DNA of 64,000 bases from Colletotrichum lupini (taxonomy: Eukaryota; Ascomycota; Sordariomycetes; Glomerellales; Glomerellaceae): assembly GCF_023278565.1 (NCBI RefSeq), contig NC_064677.1, positions 7,006,001 through 7,070,000 of the forward strand, in the 5' to 3' direction. Position numbers and translations under genes: made by a program. Each line of letters opens with the position of its first letter. Positions within the stretch are counted from its first letter, which is position 1. Shown piece by piece: positions 25,055-37,215 of this stretch. The notes under the pieces were generated by a model. It was not told the origin of the DNA. It did no database searches and was given only the letters and a program-made list of their open reading frames with translations.

Positions 25055-26779
25055 ATGCCAGTGAAGTCAAAACATTAAGGTCACTTGAATATGATCATGC
25101 TCAAGCTCCTTCATCAAGGTCTCGATGGATGGATCAAATTTGGTAAAGCCTTGGGAAATTTTGATCAATTCAGTCACGTATCCGAACAAGTCGGTTATCA
25201 TTTAGACAGAGAAAGAGAGTAGCTTTCTATATATGGTCCATCATATATCACCAGCAATTTAACCTAAAATTGAAACACTATTACGTTGTATGTGCGAACG
25301 ATGTGAATATTGGCGGCAACTAAGACATATCAGACAGCTTCCTTGAGAATACTGGAAGCATTGTTCTTCTTATTTCGCAAAATATCGGGGGCACATGTCC
25401 CTTATATCTTTCTATCGAGTGCTGTAACTGATTTTCTTACACCACGAGAGCTGAGTGTTTGTATTATCGGTCATTTTGGTTCGCAAAGTGACATCATTCT
25501 TCAATCTCTCGTGACTTTGTATCCTGGTCAGACTAGCGCATGGAGGTTTCGTTGAAAGTAGGTACTTAGTGACCGGAGGGTGTAGCCAACCTTTATGAGT
25601 ATCTCAAGTTAGCGGCACCCCTCCTGGAGAGTCTTTCCTCATCGGTGCCCCAAAGTTCAATGCTCGCTGCTCTATCCAGGCATACCAGGGCGTAGGAGTT
25701 CGCCTCGTTTTTACCACACACAATGCCAATCCAAATGCCCAACAGGTGTCTCCAGGGGGCTAGGCAGCCTTGCTTGATGCTGTGAGAAGCTCGGTAGCGC
25801 CAGCCCAGGGAGGTGTTCGGATAGTAAAAGAAACTCGGTGAAGGTTGTCAGACAGGTTGGCTGGAGGGACCGCCATGATGTGCTGGCAATGTGTAGGGCG
25901 CACAAATTCCTTCAGAAGCCTTAAAGGGGCTTAGGAGGAGGCAGGAGAATGGGGCTTCCTATCTTGTGGACGACTCAGAGTCATGGCCGCACCTCCGAGT
26001 GACCTTGGTGTCTTACTATTTACAGCTCAGAGGGTAAGATTATAGGATTCCAGCACCCCGGGGGCGGTGAGTGCTTCCGTTGTATGTCTGTATCATCAGG
26101 AGTCATGAGAGAAGGGGTGTACTTCCACTTCATTCTCGTCCAATACAAGCCCCCCTATTCCAGGTTACCAAGACAAGGCAACTTTCGTATTCCTCAACAT
26201 TGCCTCGTCCTTCTTACTTCCAGTCGGCATTAGCTCGATCACGTCTGCCTCATAGTGGTAGGCGAGCAGTCTTGTATTAGGGTGGCCGATGTGAACTTCC
26301 CATTTGAAGGCTTTTAACGTACTCATTCGGGTCCCGCCCTGCCCTTCATGACTTCTTCCTTGGGGTTGAGAGACTTCCTGAGTAACATCCGAGCAGAAAG
26401 CGCAGAGTAACCGCACCATGCCTCTGAGCACTTGCACCACAAGCAGGGCCAATGGGGGCGGGAGCTCCACCCCTCAAGCATCAGGAGGACATGTGAGCCT
26501 TTCGGTCGGTGGGAGCAAGCTTGATTTCTTGAGAGTGAGAGGCCGCGTACATGATACAGTGGACTCTACAAAACCCTCTTCACACCCATTCATTTGAAGG
26601 TGGCTTTCTTCCTTGGACCCCAAGTCTCGCTCACCCACCATCAGGAAGCTTCGAAATCTAGCGGTGAAGATGGTGAGCCCTCATCATTCCACTCCAGCCT
26701 TGCAAGGCCATCCACTCAGCGCTGGTAGCTATACCGGAGCCCAAGATGGATCGACAGCGTGGGTGTTGCCTACTTCTTT
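25055..26779. other. island of balanced composition, no supported gene; possible decayed gene
   Basis: About 1.7 kb without a frame over 101 codons. A plus-strand stretch near 25590-25650 reads YLKLAAPLLESLSSSVPQ, reminiscent of LRR/F-box proteins, then breaks. A minus-strand frame (26165-26470) contains a plausible but isolated segment. Taken together this looks like remains of one or more genes truncated by repeats. I cannot define exons. Confidence 0.35.
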
Positions 26780-26784
26780 GTTTT

Positions 26785-26986
26785 TGTTAGTATCCCTATT
26801 ATAGGGTAGTTAGTTCGAACCGTAGTTAACAAAGAGATTAATTAAACTATATAAATATCTGCGTAGGTATAAAAAGGAGGTTCTAACCGTAAGTTAGGCT
26901 AGCTACGATAATCGTAAATAGGGCCCCTAATTAGCCCCTATATAGTTAGTTATATACCGCGGTCGAATTAGACTTCTAATCCGATA
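26785..26986 (-). repeat. 3' LTR of copia element C (202 bp, left copy)
   Basis: It begins TGTTAGTATCCC and ends CTAATCCGATA, and is exactly as long as the partner at 33565-33766. The target duplication GTTTT lies at 26780-26784. Its inner end is heavily mutated (CCCTATATAGTTAGTTATATAC) where the partner keeps CCCTGCGCAGTCGGCTGTATGC; every difference there is C-to-T or G-to-A. Confidence 0.92.
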
Positions 26987-26990
26987 CTAA

Positions 26991-27005
26991 CTTTCTCTTT
27001 CTTTT
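26991..27005 (-). other. polypurine tract of copia C
   Basis: On the minus strand this reads AAAAGAAAGAGAAAG, ending four bases before the 3' LTR. This is the usual position of the plus-strand primer for retrotransposon cDNA synthesis, and it fixes the element's orientation. Confidence 0.8.
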
Positions 27006-27129
27006 ATCGATTTAACTACTACGGTTAGAGGTATAATTCGACCTCGGGCCCGTTTACTAAGTCGTCTCCTTTTCCCCCTTTTCTCTATTTTTTTTATATA
27101 ACTTATCCCTCTATTCGTATAGTAACTTT

Positions 27130-30100
27130 TCTACTACTTACGAATTACTCTAATCCCTTATTTAGTACTATTTTTATAAAAGCGTCTATAAGGTTATCTT
27201 TATTATTAATCTAACGGATCTTAAGTATCTTACGCCTTTTGTACGATTACCTAAGGGCTATAATATCGATTATAAGCCTCTTTTCCTTCGTCGTTCCTAA
27301 TTTAATAAGGCATTCGTATAGCGAGTAGGAATCGGTATAAATAACCGTTAAAATAGGTAAAAAGCTAATTCGATCAGTAATCTTCCTTAGCGTCGTTAAA
27401 ATTGCATAAGAGAGGTTAACGCCGTTAACTATATTATAAACCTCCGACGCTAATACACTTCTCGTTACCTACTTACTTTTAGTTAATAAGTAATAGATTA
27501 TATTACCGTATATAGTAAATTCGCTCTCGCCTATACTCTCGTTAGCTAGGATAATAATATACCCTAATTACGAAGTAAGGTCGTTATTATTTATAAATAA
27601 CTTATTAACGAAGACGTAAAGCTTACTAGTCGCAAGGTCGATTGGGTAATAGATAAGACCTCGATTAAGATTCGTTTACTACTACTTAAGCCGCTTATTA
27701 AGTACCTCGATGTCTCGTTTAGTTAGATCTATAGCCTGCGCTACCCTAGTATAATTAAAAGTCGCCTCGGGCTAATAAATACTCGCAATATATACCCCTC
27801 TTATAAGCTTAGCCTTATACTACTTCTTAATATTAATTACGTTCGGGTCGATGAGTTTAATCTTCTTACCCTACCCCTTTTATTAAAAAACGACGGTTTC
27901 CCCTTCGATTATAAAAATCCCGCCGTTAAATACTAAGGGGGTATTTATTATAAAGACCTCTTTTAGCTTTATTACGAAGCCCGCTTTTTAAAGCTCCTTA
28001 TCCTCTTTTTTTATAAAGTTAATATCGGATAGGCCTAATATATCGTCGGTCTATATTCCGACGATCCTAAATTAGTCGCTTTCGTACTCTATAACTAATA
28101 AGCACGGGTCGTATATAAAAGTAATTATTAATAGTTAATTAATATAAAAATCGTAGTAAGTAGCCTACTAATAAGTGCCCGATTCTGCGAGCCTATATAG
28201 TAGCTTAAGTACTTTAATAATCGTGCTTTCTAGGTACTTACTAGCTATTTGCTTTAGTAAATAGGCCAGGATTTTCCTTATAAGCCCTATAGCCGATTAG
28301 GTATAGGCCTGGGTAATATTATAGCTCTAAATCTCGTATCCCTTCTTCCGTAGCGATGCTATTAATACTATTATTAATCGTTAGCTATAGCGCTATATAG
28401 TAAGCAATTATATAAATAGCGTCGCCTTTTCGATATCGCCGTACCCCTAAATTACGTATCTAGACTTCTCGTACGGCTGGGGTGTTCTTTTCCCTTTAAT
28501 CTTACGAACTATTCGTAATTTAAATATGCAGAGGTTTATATATTTTTCTAAGTCGTATAGGATAAATCGATAGACCCCTCGATTATAAAGAGTGTTTATT
28601 TTAATAAGATCTAATCCTTTATACGGCTTTTTAGTAGTTATAATTACGCCTTCTTTACGTAGTTTAACCGCTAGCTCGAAATCGGCTTTCTCTTTTACTA
28701 TATAAAAGGTATTAATTACCTCGTTACTAGTAATAAATTGCCGCGTTAGGGCTTATTACCGTGGCTTTTTGCGACGTCTTACCGGTAGTATTAGTACCCT
28801 TTTGGTAATTTCCTTTTCCTCGTCGTCTATTAATACTATTACGACGATTTCGTTAAGGATAATTTCCTATACCTCTACCGTGGGTTATATAGCTTCCCCT
28901 AGCTCTTTTTCTTTTTATAGGCTAGAAATTACCTCGATAGGATCTATATAATATAGTCTAACTACCGTAATTAATACTTTGAGTAGCTAGTTACGATCTC
29001 TTATAACTACGCAAGAACGCTCGTTAATAGAAATTAATTTATATAGCCTAGCCTATTATTAAGTAATTTCGCGCTATACTCGTATATCCGAATTTAGGGG
29101 TATATCTAAATTAACCCTTATATCGGGCCTATTACGCGTAGTAATTACTTTATTAACTTACCTTTTTATACTTACCTCGCGTAGTGCCCGTATTATTTTT
29201 TTAATTACTTAAGCTCGCTAGCTTACGTTTAGCGACGGTAGCGAGGCTAAGGTCGTTCTTAAATATACTCTAAATATTAGAAACGTCAGTATAAGCCCGT
29301 TAGGCCCTATAGTGTCGTTATAGTATTTAAGTACCGTCTAGAAGCATTCGTCGTCGTTAGAATCGGGATTTTCCTTTTTAATAATTTTAAACGCTCTTTT
29401 TAATTACTAGTGCGCCCTTTCTATCTTTTTAATACTATAGTGCGCTTCGATAGGCACGACTTTTAACTATATACCGTAGGCCGTCGCATTTTCCTTAAAT
29501 TCTACTAACTTAAAACTAGTACTAGCGTCGGTTCTAATACCGTCTAGCGGTCCCTAGTATATATCGATCTAGCTTTTTTATAGAGCTACCTATACTATTT
29601 TTACTTATAAATCCCGTAGGAATTGCCCTATTTAGAATAATATAGCCTCGTCGATTATATATAGGACCGGTTAACTATTTAAGTAGAAAATATCGATAAC
29701 GATCTCCTAATTAAAATTAAGCTTATTACGTAATTTAAATTTAAATCTATATAGGCTCTACGTATTTATTTAGTATTAATAGTATACTTTTATTAACTAC
29801 TCTAGCGCCCCTATTTCGATATTATTATTACCTAAATACTTTAAGAGGTTATATAGCCTCGCGACCGACGGGTAGCTAAATCTCTAGTATAGTCGTCTAA
29901 GCTTACTTTCTGTTAGGTAATTAATTAACTTCGTATCGTTAATAAGCTTTATAAACGCGTGCCCTTATTATCGTTCGACTATTTTAAAGTACTTACGGCT
30001 AGAGATTCTATTCTTTGTATTATTAAATATAATACCTAGTCGATTTATATTTTTTAGATATAGGAGAAATAGGGTATTAACGGGTAAGATATAAAAAGTT

Positions 30101-33100
30101 ATTGTTCCGAAATACGTCTTTACTTTTACTATACCTAGGGCGACGATTTCCTTACTTAGGCCGAAGCTAATTTTCGTAATACCCGCTATCGACGTATTAA
30201 GCGTTACTAATACGATTTTCTATAGCGCCTAGAATTGCCCTTTTCTTCTTATTAACTATTACGATGCCCTAGTATCTAGGATAATCCTATAGAAATTATC
30301 TAGGCCGTACCTTTTGTTTATATAGAATGCCTATATAAGCTTAGTATTCGAGTGATCTAGGTAGTATAAAAAGGACCCCTCTAGCTACCCCTAGAATTAC
30401 TTAGCACTATATCTCTTTTCTTTAAATATTAAAAAAGTAGAATTCTGCGCTATTAGATTCGTCCTTTCGCCCACCTCCGTATCCGTTATCTAAGGGACCT
30501 TCCCTTACTATTTATAAATAAAAGCCTACTTATTAAGGGCTTCTACTACTTTTTATTCGTTTAGCCTCGTATATCCTCCTAAGGCTAACGGGGTAAAGAA
30601 AGAGTAGTTAATATTATTAACTTCGTTATAATTTAATTCGTTAGTATAAGGGGTAAGATCTTCCTTATTTTCCGAATTTCCTATAGGGTGCGGGTACTTT
30701 AGGCCGCTAAATTAGCTACTTTCGCTAGGTTCCGTACCCCCGGATTTACCCTTATATATAATAAGGAATTAGTTAAATCGATAAGGGCTGGTTTTACTAT
30801 TTACTACCCTTAATTTTCTATATTATTTATACGATTTAGCACGCTCTTCTTCGGAGTAGTTACTTAACTAATATCTATCCTTTTTATAAATAAAATACTA
30901 CTTCTTTTATTACCCTACTCGCGAGTTAAATCTCTACTTATTTAACGAATCTAGGATTCCTTATTAGTAATTGCCGTACTTAGCTTCCTTTCTTTTCTTA
31001 TTATACGTTTAGTTAACCTAATGTTATTAATAAGGGCCGTCGTATGCCTAGAAGTAGGTTTAGTACGGTATTCTCGCTTTAATATTAAAGCTAGATCTTA
31101 GCCTCGAGTAGAGCGTCTCGTAGTTTTTAAGTACTTAGTATAGAGTTATTTTCGCCTCTAGAACGCGCTAGACTGCGGTATAAAAATATCCGACTTTTTA
31201 CTCGTTAGTCCCCTTATTTAGCTAGGTTTTTACTAGCTTATTAATTCGATTAATAAGCTCTTTAAGGATTTCTACTCGCGATTTGCCCTCTATTATCCTA
31301 GCTATAGATACGAAAGAAATCGCTCGTAGCTTAAATAAGAGCTCTAGATTCCTATCGTAGGTCTCGAAGCGGCTTTAGATTACGTTAATTATACTAAAAA
31401 AGTCGTTTTAATCGAGATTACGTACTACTTCGTAATAGTAATTAGAGGCTTTACTTATGAGTACGATATTAATTACTAAATAGTATTAGTATTCCCTAAT
31501 TCTAACTTTTTCGTAATAATCGTAAAATATCGTTAGGGTTTCTTATAAGACCTTATACTTCCCCCTAGAGTATAATTTCTCTTTTAGGAAGATCTTTTTA
31601 AGGTCTATGAATTGCCTCGTATTTACTACTAGATTTTCGGTATTTATATATAATCCCTACGTCGCTACGTACTATTAATAACTTCGGGTAGTTTACCTCT
31701 TTTCTTACTAGCCGATTAGTACCGAATTTCGTATTAATAGTAGCGACGAGCTATAGATCGAAATAGGCAGAATTATCGATTATCGTACTTCTAGTACTAT
31801 ATTTTACTTCTATATATCCTTCTATAACGATAAATTACCGTTAGTAATTATAAGAAGGAAATCTAGGTCGTTCACCCTTTTTTTAAATTCGTTAAAGCGA
31901 TTATACGCCCTATTGACTTATGCCTAGGTTTATATTACGAATTCCTCCTCTATAATCGTCGCTACTAGGATTTTATAAGGTTCTTATAATTATAATTGCG
32001 CTAGTAGTACCCCTTGTTTATAAAAGAATCTATTAACCGCTTTTACGATTCTTAGGCTTGCGCTTACGAACTATTTATCTAGCTAATAGCTAAGGTCGTC
32101 TACGATCTTATAAAATAGGGGTTACTCCTATAGCCCCTTTTTCTCATAAACCTTAGTTAAATAGATTAATACCGCGTTAATTTACTCGCCGTTAGGCTAA
32201 TCCGTAATTCTATATATCTACGTCCCTTAATAATCTAAGTTAATATTTACCTATTTATAAGGGATTAGGATTCTATTTAGGATCGGGTTTTGTCCTCTTT
32301 TTCTTTATTTTAACTCGCTAAGGGTCGTGCTCTAGCTTATGCCCGTATTAGTAGTTGCTAGCGTATTTAATCTTAATAAGGATATATTTAATCTGCGCGC
32401 TAGTCGTAGTAAATCCGTACTTTTACTACCTAACGAATTTATTAAGGTCTAGGAGATTCCCGCTTCCTCTCGCCGTCTCGCTACTACTCTCGTTTTTATT
32501 ATTTTTAGCGATTACTACTACTTTTTTAAATCGCTAGCTATTATACCTATTAAGATCCTCCTTTTTATCTAATATAAAAGGGTAGGTTCTAGTAGTTCTT
32601 TTTAATAATAATAGCGGTAAACGTTTATATTACTATAATAAAATATAATAATTAGTCTCGGGATTTTTATTAATTACTAATTTTTTAAAATTAGTAATCT
32701 CGCGCCGTAAGCTAGTATAAAAAGAAGCCCTTTAGCGGCCCTCTAGAGGATTCTTTTCTTTTCCCTTAGATCCTCGTCTTTTTAGCCTTTTCTTAGGCTA
32801 ATAATAACTCTAATAAGAGGTCGTAGGACTACTTTAGGGTAGCTACTTTCTTCTTAAGTTAATCTCCGAGATCCGTAATACTTTTAACTCGATATTATTA
32901 GGACCTCTAAATCCCCTCCTCCCTCGTTAAACCGTCCCTTATATTATATTCCTAAGTAATACCCGGGGGGTAGTTAAGGGAGCTACGAAAAGGTCGTTTA
33001 GATCGCGGGCTTAAGGGCGTACTTATAAGATCCTTATAGTAATAGACTTTTTTATATACCGTAGATCTCTTAGCTTAATAACTCTAATAGGGTTACTTTC

Positions 33101-33400
33101 GTTACTAAGTAAGAATATTTACGTTTAGAGATCCCCTTTTTTAATCGCATAGTACTCTTTTATACTATACTATTAAGCCCGTTCGTTATACTAATTAATT
33201 AGGTAAGTAGTCGTCGTATAGGGAATTCCTTCTACCGATTTAACTAGTTAATTTTTAATCGTAGGCCGGCTATGGGGAAGTTATTTAGTAAAAAAGGCTA
33301 CTTAAAACGACGGTAAAATACTAGTTACCTAAGTAGTTCCGTTAATTAGCGTAGTTTAACGTAGTAGACGTCGACCTCTCGTAAATAGTAAAGGGCTACG
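27130..33400 (-). pseudogene. copia C gag-pol, RIP-inactivated
   Basis: Integrase: minus-strand reading near 29550-29420 gives GPLDGIRTDAS, then EFKENATAYGI, then VVPIEAHYSIKKIER, which preserves the TD and KIER parts of the DDE core. Reverse transcriptase: TDDILGLSDINF around 28015-28050, a form of the polymerase motif in fungal copia elements; the preceding Gln codon has become TAG. RNase H: FTIYGNIIYYLLTKSK, then SVLASEVYN, then TDSYSLYECLIKLGTTKEKR at about 27580-27250. Many TAA/TAG interruptions make it non-functional. The gag part (above about 31 kb) is too decayed to map. Confidence 0.88.
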
Positions 33401-33564
33401 ATTACTTAATTCCGTACGGCATTTAAGAATCGCCTCCTTTTTTATCTACTTCCGTAAGGTTAATTAATATAAATCTCCTATCCCGTGCGGTATTAAGAGG
33501 TCATTTCTTCTGCGTAGTAAGATACCTTACTAATCTATAATAATAGAATTTAATTACTAATTAG

Positions 33565-33766
33565 TATTAGTATCCCTATTATAGGGTAGTTAGTTTAAAC
33601 CGTAGTTAACGAAGAGATTAATTAAACTATATAAATATCTGCGTAAGTATAAAAAGGAGGTTCTAACCGTAGGTTAGGCTGGCTACGATAATCGTAAATA
33701 GGGCCCCTAATTGGCCCCTGCGCAGTCGGCTGTATGCCGCGGTCGAATTGGACTTCTAATCCGACA
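33565..33766 (-). repeat. 5' LTR of copia element C (202 bp, right copy)
   Basis: It begins TATTAGTATCCC (first TG lost) and ends CTAATCCGACA, followed by GTTTT at 33767-33771. Its last 60 bp, next to host DNA, retain unmutated CpA/TpG/CpG words, in contrast to the left copy's inner end. As the 5' LTR it would hold the promoter. Confidence 0.92.
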
Positions 33767-33785
33767 GTTTTGAATGTGCTTGTCT

Positions 33786-34105
33786 AAAACACTTCCAGAT
33801 CATCTACGAATAACCTTGTGGATGGCCATTCAAGCCATGACAAGCATGGGTCTGCAGAAATGTGGCATCCTACGCCTTCACTCACTGACTTTGTGGATGC
33901 CGTGCAGAGTGCGCATGAGAGGCTTGCAGTTCGAAACACCTCTGGCAAGCAGGCCAGGATGGAAGGGAAAAGTGCGGCTGCAAGCGCGCTGAGCGCCATC
34001 CCGGGGTTGAATTCGCTTTTGCAACCTCTCAAGCCATCTGAGGGCACCAAATCTCATCAGTTCACTGGAGGACACAAGGGAAACTTCGCGAAAGGGGGTC
34101 GCTGA
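33786..34105 (+). CDS. hypothetical protein fragment beside copia C
   Basis: A frame open from the stop at 33785 to a TGA at 34103-34105, with no ATG near its start. It contains GSAEMWHPTPSLTDFVDAVQ and GKSAAASALSAIPGLNSLL and a Gly/Lys-rich tail. Codon choice is gene-like and the sequence is not RIP-degraded. CTAAAAC followed by CTTCCAG at about 33784-33797 looks like a branch site and 3' splice site, so this may be the last exon of a gene whose upstream part lies left of the retrotransposon. No family recognised. It could equally be a gene relic. Confidence 0.35.
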
Positions 34106-34557
34106 TGCAGCACATCAAATCAGGCTGAGACTACCTAGGCAGGTAATTATTCCACCGGGCCCCAGCAAGCAGAGACATAACGCAAGCGAGCTCACATGTT
34201 TTGGCCTACGAACACATACTAACTTGTAGCCACAGAGCATAAATAGTTTTGTGAAGATTCTGTTCAAGGTGCAAGCCGCAGTTCTATTGTTCATGGTCTT
34301 TGATGCCATCTACCTGTCTAAGTACGGAGTAGATGGAGCGGAGGCATCGGTTTTCGAGTGGGGGATACGTGGTTGCTGGAATGCAACGTGACTATGGATT
34401 CTTGGGGAGGCTCATAATGATGAATTGGTGTGGTGAGGACACCTTCTGTGGAAAGGCGAGACTCTGCGGCTGTAGACTCCTCTTCTGATAGATGCACCAG
34501 GCTCGGACTTGATAGTGTAACGATCAAAATCATTGAGATGCGATTTTCACTACCTGC
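34106..34557. other. intergenic, nothing recognised
   Basis: Balanced base composition and only short conflicting frames on both strands. It may include the 3' ends of the flanking candidates, which face each other here. Confidence 0.4.
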
Positions 34558-35421
34558 CTAATCCGCTTCTCCATCGAAGAAACTCGCGCTGTACATCTTG
34601 GGTTGCCGCCACTTGACGAGCGGACTGACACGTCGCGGCATACTTTCAAGCTGTGGGCTGGATAACGAAGCCAGAATGAAGCTTGGATGCAGTGGTTTCT
34701 CGCTTGTTGGAAGCTCGGCAACACCACCACCGCACATAATGAGGGTTGCATCGACCGAGACAGGCCCCAATTTTCCCTGCCTCTGCAGTTCAGCTATGTA
34801 CAAAAGGATATCGATAAATGTGATTGATCTGCTTTGCCTGCGTCTTGTCCACAATTCATTTCGGCACGCGAGAATTAGCAGCGGTCGGCCCGCTGCTCCC
34901 TTGATACACTGCGGCCCGTTTTCCATAGAAACAACATGGGATTCATACATCGCTGCCGAAGAGGAAAGTCGTAAAAGAACTTGCGACCCACGGGCAAAAG
35001 CCACCCTCGTTGATCTTGTAACATCCTAGAGAAAAGAAATCCGATGGCATGGCATTGGGGCTTTCCGGGATCAATGATCAACTCTAAGGGCTATCTTGAC
35101 TTCAATCTCTTTGGCCATGTCACATCGTTCTACCGATCGAGAACGCCAGCCTGCCGACAGAGGTAAGGATCTCCGAAATCTTGCAGACAGCTGAAGCACC
35201 TGTGGCGCTGGAACGCTGGGGTGAGCTAGATCGACAGCTCCCACACGAGCGGCTGTCGTTGAGAAACATGTCTCTACAATGCGGGGAATAACAACTTTCG
35301 CGAGAGCTGGATTATCGTTGCTCTGGCCCGAGGCTTGAGGAGAAGGTGAAGACGAACTTGACGAAGATTTGTCTTCCCTCCAAATGCACCGACATGTCAG
35401 GCGATTTGAGGTAATTGTCGG
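34558..35421 (-). CDS. hypothetical spliced gene, partial, possibly decayed
   Basis: Two stop-free minus-strand blocks join in phase 0. Exon A is about 35421-35134, with no visible start. Exon B is 35025-34558, ending in TGA. The 108-bp intron (35133-35026) has GTAGAA at its 5' end and a pyrimidine-rich TTCTTTTCTCTAG at its 3' end. Exon A contains TCRCIW, a Ser run, then KVVIPRIVETCFSTTAARVG; exon B contains HVVSMENGPQCIKGAAG, SITFIDILLYIAEL and LIMCGGGVAELP. Upstream, about 35430-35500, another frame reads PSCLTDNYLKSP, reminiscent of the second half of a Zn(II)2Cys6 cluster but lacking some cysteines. A degraded transcription factor is possible; I cannot confirm it. Conflicting plus-strand frames exist. 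Confidence 0.4.
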
Positions 35422-36942
35422 TCAGGCAAGACGGCTTAACTGTGCCGTCTGCTTGTCTGCTGTGCCTCCATCATCCACGGCCAAGTCTGATCCTTCTCCT
35501 GGTCATCTTGCCGATAACAGCACCGATCACTATTCTCACTTAATTATTCCCGGCGCACAGAATGATAGCCATATATGCCAACTTCGTTCCAAGACTTCTC
35601 AATCACAACTTTCTTGTTCGGAAGACTACCCAAAGGCGGGTTTACTAGCCGCCCGTTACAACATCAACAGGGAGTACACCTTCCGTAGGATGGGCGCCAA
35701 CCCAGATCCCTCCACAGCCTGCCGCAAGATCATCTCTTTTGTATCCCAAAATCCAGGTTGTCGGCTGCAGAGCTTACTGAATCCCTGCTATCCTGAGATA
35801 TTAGACCCCAACGGCCCCAGCTTGTCCTAGGTTATCTTTTCAGGTTCACCTTCGGCCTCCCCGACTCTCCATCCTCCCCAACGGCTCGGCATCGATGGCA
35901 TCACGACCTCAAGGGACTCGGTGGTTCTTTTGCAGTGAATCACCCCAGCAGTGGCCGTTATTCTTCTCCGAATCTGCTATACCCTCGAAAGCTCTAGCAC
36001 CAACAACAAAAACAGCTCTTCCATCTGCGGCACAGAACTCCGTTGAAGTTTTGGCTGTGGCTGTGGTCCTGCCTCCAGCGTCATAGCAGCGCAGGCAACC
36101 CGGCGGTCCACAAATGTCAGCGTACCGGTGAACACTCGTCTGTCCTGGTGCAACAGAAAGACAGTCTCTCATCCAGCCGAGTGGTTTGGTCAGGGGCTAT
36201 GGTTCTCTTTGCAAGCGATACCATGTCGAAGAGTCGCAGCAGTCTGCCTCGGCAGTGCTGCGAGTGCACCTGAAAACGAAGCTGTTGATCGGCCCCTTGT
36301 TCCGGTATGCCCCCCGTCCCATGATTCTATGGTGCTCTTTTCTCTGCATTTTGGGCGAAGCTGACCTATCACCTAGTCTGTGATAGCCGCTCCTTATGAC
36401 ACATTCGATTCGAGAAAGCTTGACGACATTCTTCACCGACAGTGGGCCAGGGTTATCCCTAACTTCAAACGACACTATCCTCCATCCATAGCAACGGCCT
36501 TTGGCCTTGCTTTATCGATTCGATGTCAAAGCTCAGTACGAAGACCCACGTTCGTGAGGGCTTGAGATATTCTGGTCATGGATAGAGCAGGACGCCCAAG
36601 GTTGTCACGGTCCCACGAATTCAAATCGTGCTTGTTGTCACTGGCCGAACTATAAATATGACGAGGACGTATCGTCCGGCGACAAACGAATCGAGACTTC
36701 CCTCATCGTCACTTCAACGCAAAGATCTACGGCACTTATCACCAAGCTCCCGTCTTCAATGCCTACACTTGTTGCTCTCTTTTGCTTCTTCATCTAGGAA
36801 CCAACCATGTCAAACTTTATCTAACACGGCAAAGACGGCCGACTATATTATAGATTAAGCGATGGGAAATGGTATCCCTACACCGAATCATCCTACTCGG
36901 ATACAACCCCGGCCTTAACCCAGTAATATTATTAAGGCCAAT
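35422..36942. other. balanced-composition DNA with conflicting short frames
   Basis: About 1.5 kb with many overlapping frames under 155 codons on both strands and none clearly better than the rest. The longest, 35369-35830 (+), starts with a non-ATG codon and opposes the minus-strand gene candidate. Some protein-like stretches shift frame (around 35890-36370), as in a pseudogene. No confident gene. Confidence 0.35.
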
Positions 36943-37005
36943 ATGCCAAGCGACGCCCTAGCTATTATTAGTATGCGGACAACACGGCGGAAGCTAGAAG
37001 GTATA

Positions 37006-37215
37006 TATTAATAGGTATACGACACAGGGAAGAAGCTCACAGAGGCCAACTGCTATTAGGGTCTAAAAGAGGAATTACTAAAATCTGCCCTTCCCTCGAG
37101 GTATACTACTAGCGCTCTATATATACCTAAGCTACTCTTTTATTACTTAGTCCCCCTCTTTATACCCCCCTAAGCTATCCTTTAACTAACGAGGCCTAAC
37201 TAGCGAGGCTTAATA
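37006..37215 (-). repeat. 3' LTR of chromovirus D (210 bp, left copy)
   Basis: It begins TATTAATAGGTATACG and ends GAGGCTTAATA. The partner at 44154-44363 has the same length. The target duplication copy GTATA (G-to-A changed from GTATG) lies at 37001-37005. The outer 5' side keeps ACACAGGG and CTCACAGAGGCC; the inner side is mutated. Confidence 0.92.

Larger units (their letters stand above)
26785..33766 (-). mobile_element. Ty1/copia LTR retrotransposon C, minus strand, RIP-inactivated, 6.98 kb
   Basis: 202-bp LTRs (26785-26986, 33565-33766) are flanked by a perfect GTTTT duplication (26780-26784, 33767-33771). Orientation is fixed by a polypurine tract on the minus strand (complement of CTTTCTCTTTCTTTT, 26991-27005) abutting the left LTR, and by pol reading leftward. 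The order integrase (about 29.2-30.2 kb), reverse transcriptase (about 27.7-29.1 kb), RNase H (about 27.1-27.65 kb) is the copia order. Gag would lie at about 31-33.5 kb. Stops fall at former Gln/Trp codons. Confidence 0.93.

Noticed and set aside
28769..32537. short plus-strand frames inside copia C
   Set aside because: The coding strand of the element is minus, shown by polypurine tract and pol motifs; these frames are antisense.
35369..35830. 153-codon plus-strand frame
   Set aside because: Starts at TTG, overlaps the better supported minus-strand exons and carries no recognisable motif.
35895..36860. cluster of overlapping 60-90 codon frames
   Set aside because: Coding-like stretches change frame repeatedly and neither strand gives a consistent model; possibly a pseudogene.
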